64,000 nucleotides of DNA from Dallia pectoralis (GCA_029465975.1 CM055754.1:11967256-12031255), one strand, 5' to 3'. Counted from the stretch's first letter, positions 1 through 14,548 are shown. A program made the numbers and translations. The notes: a model not told the origin generated them from the letters alone.

Positions 1-832
<832 letters not shown>

Positions 833-1197
833 GTATCTGGAATCGAAACACCACAAGGCCCCAACTACCTCATAAATATTTCCTGCTAATTCACCTGTCA
901 CAGCTAATTGCTGAGGAGGGCAGGAGACTGGGAGTGTGTGTGTGTGTGTGTGTGTGTGAGTACGTATAAGCCTGTGTACTTGTGTCTGTGTGGAATAGTG
1001 TGCCTTTACTAAAGCTATTATTCTTTGGCCTTGAGACCATGGGGCCTACAAACCAGACCAATGTGTATCGATCGGGTTTCATTAGGTCTCAGGTCTGGGG
1101 AAGAGGGATAGAAAAGGACACAAGGTCGGTTACTGGGGGGATTCAGTTGGGATGCAGGGGAGATTGGGACATTGGAATGGTTGGAATTCTGGAATCT

Positions 1198-3221
1198 GAT
1201 ATTTCCTGGTGTCACAGGCATTGGATTCTGTTATATTAGTTTTTAACATTCATCTATATTTCCTGGTGTCACAGGCATTGGATTCTGTTATATTAGTTTT
1301 TAACATTCATCTACTATTTCCTGGTGTCACAGGCATTGGATTCTGTTATATTAGTTTTTAACATTCATCTGATATTTCCTGGTGTCACAGGCATTGGATT
1401 CTGTTATATTAGTTTTTAACATTCATCTATATTTCCTGGTGTCACAGGCATTGGATTCTGTTATATTAGTTTTTAACATTAATCTACTAATTCCTGGTGT
1501 CACAGGCATTAGAGTCTGTTATATTAGTTTTTAACATTCATCTACTATTTCCTGGTGTCACAGGCATTGGATTCTGTTATATTAGTTTTTAACATTCATC
1601 TACTATTTCATGGTGTCACAGGCATTGGATTCTGTTATATTAGTTTTTAACATTCATCTATATTTCATGGTGTCACAGGCATTGGATTCTGTTATATTAG
1701 TTTTTAACATTCATCTGATATTTCCTGGTGTCACAGGCATTGGATTCTGTTATATTAGTTTTTAACATTCATCTATATTTCCTGGTGTCACAGGCATTGG
1801 ATTCTGTTATATTAGTTTTTAACATTCATCTACTATTTCCTGGTGTCACAGGCATTGGATTCTGTTATATTAGTTTTTAACATTCATCTACTATTTCCTG
1901 GTGTCACAGGCATTGGATTCTGTTATATTAGTTTTTAACATTCATCTATATTTCCTGGTGTCACAGGCATTGGATTCTGTTATATTAGTTTTTAACATTC
2001 ATCTATATTTCCTGGTGTCACAGGCATTGGATTCTGTTATATTAATTTTTAACATTCATCTACTATTTCCTGGTGTCACAGGCATTGGATTCTGTTATAT
2101 TAGTTTTTAACATTCATCTACTATTTCCTTGTGTCACAGGCATTGGATTCTGTTATATTAGTTTTTAACATTCATCTATATTTCCTGGTGTCACAGGCAT
2201 TGGATTCTGTTATATTAGTTTTTAACATTCATCTGATATTTCCTGGTGTCACAGGCATTGGATTCTGTTATATTAGTTTTTAACATTCATCTATATTTCC
2301 TGGTGTCACAGGCATTGGATTCTGTTATATTATTTTTTAACATTCATCTATATTTCCTGGTGTCACAGGCATTGGATTCTGTTATATTAGTTTTTAACAT
2401 TCATCTATATTTCCTGGTGTCACAGGCATTGGATTCTGTTATATTAATTTTTAACATTCATCTACTATTTCCTGGTGTCACAGGCATTGGATTCTGTTAT
2501 ATTAGTTTTTAACATTCATCTACTATTTCATGGTGTCACAGGCATTGGATTCTGTTATATTAGTTTTTAACATTCATCTATATTTCATGGTGTCACAGGC
2601 ATTGGATTCTGTTATATTAGTTTTTAACATTCATCTGATATTTCCTGGTGTCACAGGCATTGGATTCTGTTATATTAGTTTTTAACATTCATCTATATTT
2701 CCTGGTGTCACAGGCATTGGATTCTGTTATATTATTTTTTAACATTCATCTACTAATTCCTGGTGTCACAGGCATTGGATTCTGTTATATTAGTTTTTAA
2801 CATTCATCTACTATTTCCTGGTGTCACAGGCATTGGATTCTGTTATATTAGTTTTTAACATTCATCTACTATTTCCTGGTGTCACAGGCATTGGATTCTG
2901 TTATATTAGTTTTTAACATTCATCTATATGTCCTGGTGTCACAGGCATTGGATTCTGTTATATTAGTTTTTAACATTCATCTATATTTCCTGGTGTCACA
3001 GGCATTGGATTCTGTTATATTAGTTTTTAACATTCATCTATATTTCCTGGTGTCACAGGCATTGGATTCTGTTATATTAGTTTTTAACATTCATCTACTA
3101 TTTCCTGGTGTCACAGGCATTGGATTCTGTTATATTAGTTTTTAACATTCATCTACTATTTCCTTGTGTCACAGGCATTGGATTCTGTTATATTAGTTTT
3201 TAACATTCATCTGATATTTCT
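1198..3221. repeat. 57-59 bp minisatellite, about 35 copies
   Basis: The unit is built on tttcctggtgtcacaggcat followed by tggattctgttatattag and a tttttaacattcatct tail. Unit length varies with the tail: ctat (57), ctactat or ctgatat (58-59). Confidence 0.97.
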
Positions 3222-3910
3222 GGCTTGACGCGAATATGTACTGGACCGCGTGGCGAATGTCAGTCACATGCTCACGCACACCAGGAACACAAGATCACAG
3301 AAACACATGAGTACACATTCCAGCACTGTAAATGCACACATGTAAATGAATGTGAGCAGATAGATTAGCCTTATATTTACACTCTTACCCTGACCTAGAA
3401 ACAGTTACATATAAATGACACTTACACATGCATGTACCTTCACACTCAACCCCGCACACTTGCTGAACACACTTGACATTAACCCTGAACACTCGAACCT
3501 ACATGCAACACACACAGCCTACATGCAACACACACAGCCTTCCACACACAGCCTTCCCTCACCTCCAACCAAAACACTTGTGGAGCTAATTGGACTTTAT
3601 TACTTGTCGAATAGGAAGTTCAGGCATGGTTTGTGTTAGGGCTGAAATATATTTATATTTATGCTTCATTGTACTTTTGTTAGGCACAAATCACTTAATT
3701 GTGTACATTATATACATTATCTGGGTTATCTAATTACAGTCCTATAAATCAATGTGATCACAGTATCCTTTTACATTCTGTTGGGTTATATTGCCTCTTC
3801 TCCAGTATACTTGACAAGTCAAACTTTTCAGACATTTTTAGGGTGCTGACATGTTTTCTGAAGACAGTACATTTGTGTCTAGACATTCTGGCAGATAGAG
3901 GAGGTGGTAC
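3222..3910. other. intronic DNA downstream of the last visible MAM exon
   Basis: Holds a short CA-rich stretch with a duplicated acatgcaacacacacagcct (about 3502-3540). No further MAM exon was found on the minus strand. Confidence 0.5.
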
Positions 3911-4041
3911 CTGAAATGCTCCACTGGGGCTGTAGTTGACGCTGGCTTGTTTCCAATCAGAACTTTGGTTTCCCTTCAGACTCCAGACCAAATTGTCCAC
4001 AGAGGCGATGCCTTTAACCCTGACCCACACGTTCAGGTAAC
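3911..4041 (-). CDS. mdga1: MDGA1-like exon, third MAM segment (last in window)
   Basis: This 131-nt exon encodes YLNVWVRVKGIAS, then VDNLVWSLKGNQSSDW, KQASVNYSPSGAFQ, and ends in phase 0 at GTACCA. The W(S)L.GN...W..A.V..SPSG.FQ pattern matches the MDGA1 MAM domain. It joins the 19739-19900 exon through a Gly codon. The next expected segment (FEGVRG...GDIAIDD) and the GPI signal are not found between 1 and 3910 and must lie outside. The acceptor and the first 34 nt of this exon are tandemly copied, partly in inverted orientation, just upstream (4042-4570). Confidence 0.9.
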
Positions 4042-4566
4042 CTATGGTTGAGAGATAAAGGTTAAGTTAAGTGATGCCTTTAATCCTGACCCACACGTTC
4101 AGGTAACCTATGGTTGAGAGATAAAGGTAAAGTTAAGTGATGCCTTTAATCCTGACCCACACGTTCAGGTAACCTATGGTTGAGAGATAAAGGTAAAGTT
4201 AAGTGATGCCTTTAATCCTGACCCACACGTTCAGGTAACCTATGGTTGAGAGATAAAGGTTAAGTTAAGTGATGCCTTTCATCCTGACCCACACGTTCAG
4301 ATAACTTAACCTTTATCTCTCAACCATAGGTTATCTGAACGTGTGGGTCAGGATGAAAGGCATCACTTAACTTAACCTTTATCTCTCAACCATAGGTTAC
4401 CTGAACGTGTGGGTCAGGATTAAAGGCATCACTTAACTTTACCTTTATCTCTCAACCATAGGTTAAGTGATGCCTTTCATCCTGACCCACACGTTCAGAT
4501 AACCTATGGTTGAGAGATAAAGGTTAAGTTAAGTGATGCCTTTAATCCTGACCCACACGTTCAGGT
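4007..4566 (-). repeat. 66-bp array containing copies of an exon 5' end, with inverted segment
   Basis: The 66-bp period starts inside the MAM exon (first unit at 4007) and repeats at 4073, 4139, 4205 and 4271. Each unit carries the acceptor-like accatag plus about 34 nt of exon sequence. From about 4305 the units switch to inverted orientation for two copies, then return to direct orientation at about 4462 and 4527. Two abrupt switches make large inverted repeats. The copies differ from the true exon at one early base (agggtt versus aggatt). Confidence 0.93.
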
Positions 4567-4622
4567 TAAGGGATTTGTGGAGGTATGCGTTTTATCTGAA
4601 CATCGGCAGGTACGAGCACATC

Positions 4623-7085
4623 TGGGTATGGTACAGTAATACTGTACCATACCCATACACAGCTTTAATGTGCACATCTCATTCACACTACAGTAATACT
4701 GTACCATACCCATACACAGCTTTACTGTGCACATCTCATTCACACTACAGTAATACTGTAGCATACCCATACACAGCTTTACTGTGCACATCTCATTCAC
4801 ACTACAGTAATACTGTAGCATACCCATACACAGCTTTACTGTGCACATCTCATTCACACTACAGTAATACTGTAGCATACCCATACACAGCTTTACTGTG
4901 CACATCTCATTCACACTACAGTAATACTGTACCATACCCATACACAGCTTTACTGTGCCCATCTCATTCACACTACAGTAATACTGTACCATACCCATAC
5001 ACAGCTTTACTGTGCACATTTCATTCACACTACAGTAATACTGTAGCATACCCATACACAGCTTTACTGTGCACATCTCAGTCACACTACAGTAATACTG
5101 TAGCATACCCATACACAGCTTTACTGTGCACATCTCATTCACACTACAGTAATACTGTAGCTTACCCATACACAGCTTTACTGTGCACATCTCATTCACA
5201 CTACAGTAATACTGTAGCATACACAGCTTTACTGTGCACATCTCATTCACACTACAGTAATACTGTAGCATACCCATACACAGCTTTACTGTGCACATCT
5301 CATTCACACTACAGTAATACTGTAGCATACCCATACACAGCTTTACTGTGCACATCTCATTCACACTACAGTAATACTGTACCATACCCATACACAGCTT
5401 TACTGTGCCCATTTCATTCACACTACAGTAATACTGTAGCATACCCATACACAGCTTTACTGTGCACATCTCATTCACAATACAGTAATACTGTACCATA
5501 CCCATACACAGCTTTACTGTGCACATCCCATTCACACTACAGTAATACTGTACCATACCCATACACAGCTTTACTGTGCACATCTCATTCACACTACAGA
5601 AATACTGTAGCATTCCCATACACAGCTTTACTGTGCACATCTCATTCACACTACAGTAATACTGTAGCATACCCATACACAGCTTTACTGTGCACATCTC
5701 ATTCACACTACAGTAATACTGTACCATACCCATACACAGCTTTACTGTGCACATCTCATTCACACTACAGTAATACTGTAGCATACACAGCGTTGCTGTG
5801 CACATCTCATTCACACTACAGTAATACTGTACCATACCCATACACAGCTTTACTGTGCACATCTCAGTCACACTACAGTAATACTGTACCATACCCATAC
5901 ACAGCTTTACTGTGCACATCTCATTCACACTACAGTAATACTGTAGCATACCCATACACAGCTTTACTGTGCACATCTCATTCACACTACAGTAATACTG
6001 TAGCATACACAGCTTTACTGTGCACATCTCATTCACACTACAGTAATACTGTAGCATACCCATACACAGCTTTACTGTGCACATCTCATTCACACTACAG
6101 TAATACTGTAGCATACCCATACACAGCTTTACTGTGCACATCTCATTCACACTACAGTAATACTGTACCATACCCATACACAGCTTTACTGTGCACATTT
6201 CATTCACACTACAGTAATACTGTAGCATACCCATACACAGCTTTACTGTGCACATCTCATTCACACTACAGTAATACTGTACCATACCTATACACAGCTT
6301 TACTGTGCACATCTCATTCACACTACAGTAATACTGTAGCATACCCATACACAGCTTTACTGTGCACATCTCATTCACACTACAGTAATACTGTAGCATA
6401 CCAATACACAGCTTTACTGTCACATCTCTTTCACACTACAGTAATACTGTACCATACCCATTCACAGCTTTACTGTGCACATCTCATTCACACTACAGTA
6501 ATACTGTACCATACCCATACACAGCTTTACTGTGCACATCTCATTCACACTACAGTAATACTGTAGCATACCCATACACAGCTTTACTGTGCACATCTCA
6601 GTCACACTACAGTAATACTGTACCATACCCATACACAGCTTTACTGTGCACATCTCATTCACACTACAGTAATACTGTAGCATACACAGCTTTACTGTGC
6701 ACATCTCATTCACACTACAGTAATACTGTAGCATACCCATACACAGCTTTACTGTGCACATCTCATTCACACTACAGTAATACTGTAGCATACACAGCTT
6801 TACTGTGCACATCTCATTCACACTACAGTAATACTGTAGCATACCCATACACAGCTTTACTGTGCACATCTCATTCACACTACAGTAATACTGTAGCATA
6901 CCCATACACAGCTTTACTGTGCACATCTCATTCACACTATAGTAATACTGTAGCATACCCATACACAGCTTTACTGTGCACATCTCTTTCACACTACAGT
7001 AATACTGTAGCATACCCATACACAGCTTTACTGTGCACATCTCTTTCACACTACAGTAATACTGTAGCATACCCATACACAGCTG
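4623..7085. repeat. 57-bp minisatellite, about 43 copies
   Basis: The unit is 57 bp, with occasional 51-bp units lacking a cccata hexamer. Each unit holds the near-palindrome CTACAGTAATACTGTAG or a GTACC variant. Because 57 is a multiple of 3, long open frames appear on both strands, but these are repeat artefacts. The array starts with a perfect 33-nt palindrome at 4623-4655. Confidence 0.97.
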
Positions 7086-7101
7086 TACTGTGCACATCTC
7101 T

Positions 7102-8172
7102 TTCATACACCTCCTAATTATCAAACCACACCCAGTGACTTACATACACCTCCTAATTATTAAACCACACCCGGTAACTTACATACACCACCTAATTATC
7201 AAACCACACCCAGTGACTTACATACACCTCCTAATTATCAAACCACACCCAGTGACTTACATACACCACCTAATTATCAAACCACACCCAGTGACTTACA
7301 TACATCACCTAATTATCAAACCACACCCAGTGACTTACATACACCACCTAATTATCAAACCACACCCAGTGACTTACATACACCACCTAATTATCAAACC
7401 ACACCCAGTGACTTACATACACCACCTAATTATCAAACCACACCCAGTGACTTACATACATCACCTAATTATCAAACCACACCCAGTGACTTACATACAC
7501 CACCTAATTATCAAACCACACCCAGTGACTTACATACACCACCTAATTATCAAACCACACCCAGTGACTTACATACACCACCTAATTATCAAACCACACC
7601 CAGTGACTTACATACACCACCTAATTATCAAACCACACCCAGTGACTTACATACACCACCTAATTATCAAACCACACCCAGTGACTTACATACACCACCT
7701 AATTATCAAACCACACCCAGTGACTTACATACATCACCTAATTATCAAACCACACCCAGTGACTTACATACACCTCCTAATTATCAAACCACAACCCGTG
7801 ACTTACATACACCTCCTAATTATCAAACCACACCCCGTGACTTACATACACCTCCTAATTATCAAACCACACCCTGTGACTTACATACACCTCCTAATTA
7901 TCAAACCACCCCCAGTGATTTACATACACCTCCTAATTATCAAACCACACCCAGTGACTTACATACACCTCCTAATTATCAAACCACCCCCAGTGATTTA
8001 CATACACCTCCTAATTATCAAACCACAACCAGTGACTTACATACATCACCTAATTATCAAACCACACCCAGTGACTTACATACACCTCCTAATTATCAAA
8101 CCACACCCAGTGACTTACATACATCACCTAATTATCAAACCACACCCAGTGACTTACATACACCTCCTAATT
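7102..8172. repeat. 39-bp minisatellite, about 27 copies
   Basis: The unit is 39 bp (cacctcctaattatcaaacc plus acacccagtgacttacata). Units alternate cacctcc, caccacc and catcacc starts. It follows the 57-bp array with almost no gap. The 13-codon period keeps one frame open throughout, with no sign of coding selection. Confidence 0.97.
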
Positions 8173-8463
8173 AAACGAAACTCAACCCAGGTGTGCATAA
8201 TTACCTCAAACCAACATAATGGAAAAGGTGAGCACAATACAAAAACAACGAAAGGTTGATCACTAGTTCCACTAGTCATCACGAAGGCAAGTTGCTTATA
8301 ATGCTACAAGTCAGTGCCTGATTTAATGTTTGCTTCGTTAACTCGCACACAATAGATTTGTTTTTAACTTTAGCTTTACTTTCAGCGTTGTGAATAATGG
8401 ATTCTTATCTGCAAAACCTTTGAAAACACTTGAGGAATAACATGTCTTTATAATGGATTATAT

Positions 8464-8710
8464 TGTAGCGTCTGGCGGGGTCAAACCGGCGCCCCAGGGT
8501 CACTACCCTAACCCTACCAAACAGGAGAAGGTGTCCTCACACTTCACATCCCTCACAGAGACACACTTCTCTGTTTGCCCACTGCATCCATCTCACTTCT
8601 GATACCATGTAGTGTCTGGCTGGGGTGATGAACCAGCCACCTTTGGGTCTGCAGCTGAGCGCACTACCCACTGCTCCAAACATGGATATCCCATTCGGAG
8701 GGGCGCTACA
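8464..8710. mobile_element. small interspersed repeat with TGTAGCG/CGCTACA inverted ends
   Basis: The 247-bp segment begins TGTAGCG and ends CGCTACA. On the minus strand it contains two related tRNA-like pieces. One has ggttcatcacccc (box-B-like) near 8625; the other has ggtttgaccccgcc near 8480. Each is followed by a cagac(a/g)ctaca end. This suggests a dimeric tRNA-derived SINE or a small element with inverted ends. No clear target duplication is seen. The family is unknown to me. Confidence 0.4.
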
Positions 8711-9262
8711 ACATATAAAAAAATTGGATTTATAGTTTAAAAGCTTAGCTCCATGACTCCTCACATCATTTTAAAGACAGTGGGAAGAGCAGTTTCACAA
8801 AAGCAGAATAAAGAGCAGTGGACACAAATATGATCTCATTAACTTGGCATTTGGTCCCACAAAATGTTTATAGGTCATCTTTAAGAAGTAAGAACTGTAA
8901 CATTAGTACAAACAAGGTGGCAGCTTTAGATTACATGCACCACATATTGGAGGCATGGCTTTAACATAGCTCTTTACAGGTACCTTCTAGCACAGCGTAA
9001 ATCATTTTCATCATGTAAGGTCTGGATACATACTGAAAACAACTAACACAACAAAATAGGTGTGAAGAACTTTAAAATCCTTGAAAGCCACACATTGCTA
9101 GACTTCGATTTCATCACCATGAAATAGAGTGGCCACAAACCAAAATGTAGGACGTGAAATCATTCTAAAGCGCTTACAGAGATCAACACTTAGATCAAGG
9201 GCAAAGTCCTCAAACTTCAATGCATATCAGTGTGTTGTGAAAACTGTGTGACAGGTAGGAAA

Positions 9263-9297
<35 letters not shown>

Positions 9298-9704
9298 TGT
9301 GTGTATGTGCATGTAGACCCCTTCACTTTGTCCACATTATCAAAAAATGTATTACGTATTAAGATAATGCCAATAAATAGTTAATTTAATTCGTATAACT
9401 TTATGCATTTCTCACTAACACATGATCCCAACGATCTCTGAAATATTATTCCATGAAACCGTTTAAAAATATATATATATATCCGTACGAAGCCAGAGAC
9501 GCATCATAAATAATAGGAAAACTGGACATTGCAATGGTAAGTCTCTAGTTTTATGCTAGCTGGTAGAAATGAGAAAAGACTTCTAGATGCAGAGAACATC
9601 TACCCTGCCATTGGTTATCAACGAACTCTCACCTCTTGCATGCTGACAATTAGCATAAAGTTTAACTCAATTTGGAAATGTTGCGCTCTCTGGGAGATCC
9701 TGGA
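8711..9704. other. intron, no gene seen
   Basis: Unique AT-rich sequence with one (GT)n microsatellite at about 9266-9303 and a short (TA)n at about 9470-9482. I see no exon or transposon. Confidence 0.5.
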
Positions 9705-10636
9705 CAGAGTTAATGGATCAGTCCTGGACAGTGGTAATGGATCAGTCCAGGGCAGTGGTGATGGATCAGTCCTGGGCAGTGGTAATGGATCAGTCCAGGG
9801 CAGTGGTGATGGATCAGTCCTGGGCAGTGGTAATGGATCAGTCCTGGACAGTGGTAATGGATCAGTCCTGGACAGTGGTGATGGATCAGTCCTGGACAGT
9901 GGTAATGGATCAGTCCTGGACAGTGGTAATGGATCAGTCCTGGACAGTGGTAATGGATCACTCCTGGGCAGTGGTAATGGATCAGTCCAGGGCAGTGGTG
10001 ATGGATCAGTCCTGGGCAGTGGTAATGGATCAGTCCAGGGCAGTGGTGATGGATCAGTCCTGGACAGTGGTAATGGATCAGTCCTGGACAGTGGTAATGG
10101 ATCAGTCCTGGACAGTGGTGATGGATCAGTCCTGGGCAGTGGTGATGGATCAGTCCTGGGCAGTGGTGATGGATCAGTCCTGGACAGTGGTAATGGATCA
10201 GTCCTGGACAGTGGTGATGGATCAGTCCTGGGCAGTGGTGATGGATCAGTCCTGGGCAGTGGTGATGGATCAGTCTTAGAAAGTGGTTATGGATCAGTCC
10301 TGGACAGTGGTAATGGATCAGTCCTGGACAGTGGTAATGGATCAGTCCTGGGCAGTGGTAATGGATCAGTCCTGGGCAGTGGTAATGGATCAGTCCTGGT
10401 CAGTGGTAATGGATCATTCCTGGACAGTGGTAATGGATCAGTCCTGGACAGAGATAATGGATTAATCCTGGACAGTGGTAATGGATCAGTCCTTGGCAGT
10501 GGTAATGGATCAGTCCTGGGCAGTGGTAATGGATCAGTCCTGGGCAGTGGTAATGGATCAGTCCTGGGCAGTGGTAATGGATCAGTCCTTGGCAGTGGTA
10601 ATGGATCAGTCCTGGGCAATGGTAATGGATCAGTCC
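9705..10636. repeat. 24-bp minisatellite, about 39 copies
   Basis: The unit is ggatcagtcctggacagtgg plus taat or tgat, with variants ggcagt and ccaggg. The 24-bp period leaves several frames open on both strands; no coding signal. Confidence 0.97.
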
Positions 10637-11362
10637 AGCCATTGTCAAGGCAGCAGAAATGTTGGTGTTTTTTCGTGGCAGAGCTCAAAAACTGTGCTCT
10701 CCAAAACAAATAAATACACAAAAAAATTACAAGGACATGTAAAGCTGTTTGATGAATGCTGGTTCTGACAAAACCAAAACACAGTGTAGCTTGGATCAAG
10801 TTACGTTTGTTTCTAATGTTCTGTTTTTTGTTTTATTGTATTTCTGTTTTTGTGAAAAGAATTTATATACATTTTGTATTATAAAAACTTTTTTCATTTT
10901 TACTTCGTGAGATACATAAAACGAGCTAAAGGAAGAAAAAGAAAATATGAAATGAGCAGTCTGTTTGTAAATGTTTCTTAACTGGTCCATTTGCTGTGTC
11001 TTAAAAAAGCATCCATCCCACAAGTACGTGCAAGCAGTGCTTGAATTAAGTCTGATATGTTGGTGACCTCTCTGAAGGCGCTAGAGGTTCTAGACAAATG
11101 AAGCAAAATACACACACACAGAACCATGCTTTAAAGCACATTCCCATTGCAAAAAAACTATTTTCTATAAACCTAGCCCCAATAAACCTTAACATCAGCC
11201 ACTTACTCTTCCCTAAAATATCTTTTCCCTCTTGGAGACTGACAAAATGTTCCAATAAAGAACAATGTTGTTTGTTTAAATCTCCTTGCAGCATTTTCTG
11301 GTCCCCGTAAGTATGGTTAGCAGTACACACACACAGACTGACAAATCACACGTAATCGCCCT

Positions 11363-11364
<2 letters not shown>
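10637..11364. other. intron, no gene seen
   Basis: Unique AT-rich DNA between two arrays. Nothing recognisable. Confidence 0.45.
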
Positions 11365-11438
<74 letters not shown>

Positions 11439-11475
11439 CACACTCACACTCACACTCACACTCACACTCACACAC
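11365..11475. repeat. CA / CACACT compound microsatellite
   Basis: (CA)n passing into (CACACT)n and back to CA. A pyrimidine-rich (CT)n stretch follows at about 11717-11803. Confidence 0.97.
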
Positions 11476-11803
11476 ACTCTGCTTTCATCAAACACCCTGT
11501 CTCCTCCTTAGTTCCTTACCGGCCCTGTTAATGGTTTAATGTGAAGCCCGCTGGCCTTTTATTTCTAGTTTTTTCTGGCGATTCTCCCACTCACGGGGTA
11601 CTTATCAAAGCTCACTTCACTCCTCTGCCCATCTCTCCATCCTCCTCTCCTCGTCTCCCCACAATGACACGGCTACAAAGGGAATGTTGTTCTCTTTGTT
11701 TTTTTCTAACCTCTCATTCTTTCTCGGTCTCAATCTCTCACTCTCTCTATGTCTCTCTCCCTCTCTCTGTCTGTCTCTCTCTCTCTCTCACTCTCTCTCG
11801 CAT

Positions 11804-13094
11804 TCTCTGTAAAAATAAAAGAGAGCCCTAAATCGATTGGTTGAAGTAATGCGAAGCTGCTATCTGAGAGTGTCAGTTGTGTAGTAAGATAGAGAGATGG
11901 GCAAGGTATTTCTCTATCAGGCTGGCTGAAGAGGAGTTCAAGCTCCAGAGTCCTGTAGAAGTCTATTAGTACATGCACTCTCATATAGAGTAAAAGTTCT
12001 CTCAGCTGGTCTGTAAGGACTGCTAGTACAACCTAAAGACAAAATAATCGATGCCAATACCAGACCAGATAATTAAATCGTGTTTTTGCCCCAAAAGACA
12101 TTCATTCTTCTGCTCTTCAATAACTAAACGCAAAGTATACAACTTTCATAAAATGCTTACCTAAAAGTCTTTCTCCTTGAACAACATGTTTTTCTGCATT
12201 AGCTTACCATCTAAATCAGAGATCATTTGGTAATATTCCTCCAGCCGTTGATGCAAAAGGTAGTCACTGAGATGTTTTACTTCACCTATGTTTTGTTCTT
12301 ACTAGTAAGTTCCCAGCATTAATTAAAAGCTCCAGCCATAACATGTAGACGAATGCTTCCCAGACACATTTCTGCACTGGATTCTAGATTATCTTTTACT
12401 TATCATGGAACTTTGATAATTGTTTTCCCCTGACTGGTCATGTCAAAATGCATGCACTTTACATACTATGTTCTTCAGGAAGGGAACTTGTTAACAGGTC
12501 TAACAGGAAAAGGGCAGGTGCTGAATCCATTTAGCAGTGCTGTTTCCTTCATGTGTATTTAAGATTAGCCCATTCTCACAATAGATGGGGTGGAACGTAC
12601 TGATCTCTATATAATGGTGGACCCACATTACAAGTGATAGTCATTGGCATATCTCCCAGCAACTACTTAGCAAAGAGAAGACGTACAGAGAATGACCATG
12701 ACACAACTTCCTGACATTCTGTGGATGTTCTAGTAACTCATTCTTGTCAATTTTAATACAAAGAGACATAACATTTGTCCAGAATTACATCCAATCACTA
12801 ATTATTGGCTTTGCCCCACTGTGATCACTTTGAATGTCGACATATCAAAAAATACATTTTGGCGTTGACTGCCAGAATCCCGTCTGGAACCTTATGGAGA
12901 GTTCTCCTTAGTTGACTTTTTTGATAAGTGACATAGCAAACACAAACTTATCCTAAAAAGCACGTTGCCAATGGACAATAGTTTGATCGGCCTTCTCTCC
13001 ATTCAAACTAAAAGCGTAGCCGTTACAAATTGTGGTCTCTGTGGTACAATCTCTGCCACTCCTCCACTCTCATTAACCCTAATTAACCCCTAGA
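11804..13094. other. intron, no gene seen
   Basis: About 1.3 kb of unique AT-rich sequence between the (CT)n stretch and the 38-bp array. I could not identify an exon, RNA gene or transposon. Confidence 0.45.
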
Positions 13095-14440
13095 TTAGGA
13101 ACACTAACTACACTGTTTATATTACCTGTAGATTAGGAACACTAACTACACTGTTTATATAACCTGTAGATTAGGAACACTAACTACACTGTTTATATTA
13201 CCTGTAGATTAGGAACACTAACTACACTGTTTATATTACCTGTAGATTAGGAACACTAACTACACTGTTTATATTACCTGTAGATTAGGAACACCAACTA
13301 CACTGTTTATATTACCTTTAGATTAGGAACACTAACTACACTGTTTATATTACCTTTAGATTAGCAACACTAACTACACTGTTTACAGTACCTGTAGATT
13401 AGGAACACTAACTACACTGTTTATATTACCTGTAGATTAGGAACACTAACTACACTGTTTACTGTACCTGTAGATTAGGAACACTAACTACACTGTTTAT
13501 ATTACCTTTAGATTAGGAACACTAACTACACTGTTATATTACCTGTAGATTAGGAACACCAACTACACTGTTTATATTACCTGTAGATTAGGAACACTAA
13601 CTACACTGTTTATATAACCTGTAGATTAGGAACACTAACTACACTGTTTACTGTACCTGTAGATTAGGAACACTAACTACACTGTTTATTTTACCTGTAG
13701 ATTAGGAACACTAACTACACTGTTTATAGTACCTGTAGATTAGGAACACTAACTACACTGTTTATATTACCTGTAAATTAGGAACACTAACTACACTGTT
13801 TATATTACCTGTAGATTAGGAACACCAACTACACTGTTTATATTACCTGTAGATTAGGAACACCAACTACACTGTTTATATTACCTGTAGATTAGGAACA
13901 CCAACTACACTGTTTATATTACCTGTAGATTAGGAACACCAACTACACTGTTTATATTACCTGTAGATTAGGAACACTAACTACACTGTTTATTTTACCT
14001 GTAGATTAGGAACACTAACTACACTGTTTATATAACCTGTAGATTAGGAACACTAACTACACTGTTTATATTACCTGTAGATTAGGAACACTAACTACAC
14101 TGTTTATATTACCTGTAGATTAGGAACACTAACTACACTGTTTATATTACCTGTAGATTAGGAACACTAACTACACTGTTTATATTACCTGTAGATTAGG
14201 AACACTAACTACACTGTTTACATTACCTGTAGATTAGAAACACTAACTACACTGTTTATATTACCTGTAGATTAGGAACACTAACTACACTGTTTATATT
14301 TCCTGTAGATTAGGAACACTAACTACACTGTTTATATTACCTGTAGATTAGGAACACTAACTACACTGTTTATATTACCTGTAGTTTAGGAACACTAACT
14401 ACACTGTTTATATTACCTGTAGATTAGGATAGATACAGGT
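13095..14440. repeat. 38-bp minisatellite, about 35 copies
   Basis: The unit is tagattaggaacactaact plus acactgtttatattacctg, 38 bp, highly homogeneous. It ends in a broken unit at about 14427-14467. (CA)n follows at 14515-14546. Confidence 0.97.
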
Positions 14441-14513
14441 ACTATAAACACTAACTACACTGTTTATAGTTGACCTACATCATGATGCAAGAACACTTAC
14501 ACAGATGGTATCA

Positions 14514-14548
<35 letters not shown>

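Noticed and set aside
4533..6566. 677-codon open frame on the plus strand and a 620-codon frame on the minus strand
   Set aside because: Both are translations of the 57-bp array. The period is 19 codons with no internal stop, and there is no promoter or non-repeat coding flank.
7090..8259. 389-codon HHLIIKPHPVTYI-repeat frame
   Set aside because: It is the 39-bp minisatellite read in one frame, with no conservation pattern expected of coding sequence.
9553..10713. 386-codon GSGNGSVLDS-repeat frame that looks like a secreted or adhesin protein
   Set aside because: The 24-bp minisatellite leaves several frames on both strands open to the same degree. It lies in an MDGA intron.
13095..14440. 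Possible CRISPR-like array (38-bp unit)
   Set aside because: Units are contiguous with no unique spacers, and the context is vertebrate. It is a minisatellite, as are the 36-41 bp arrays elsewhere.
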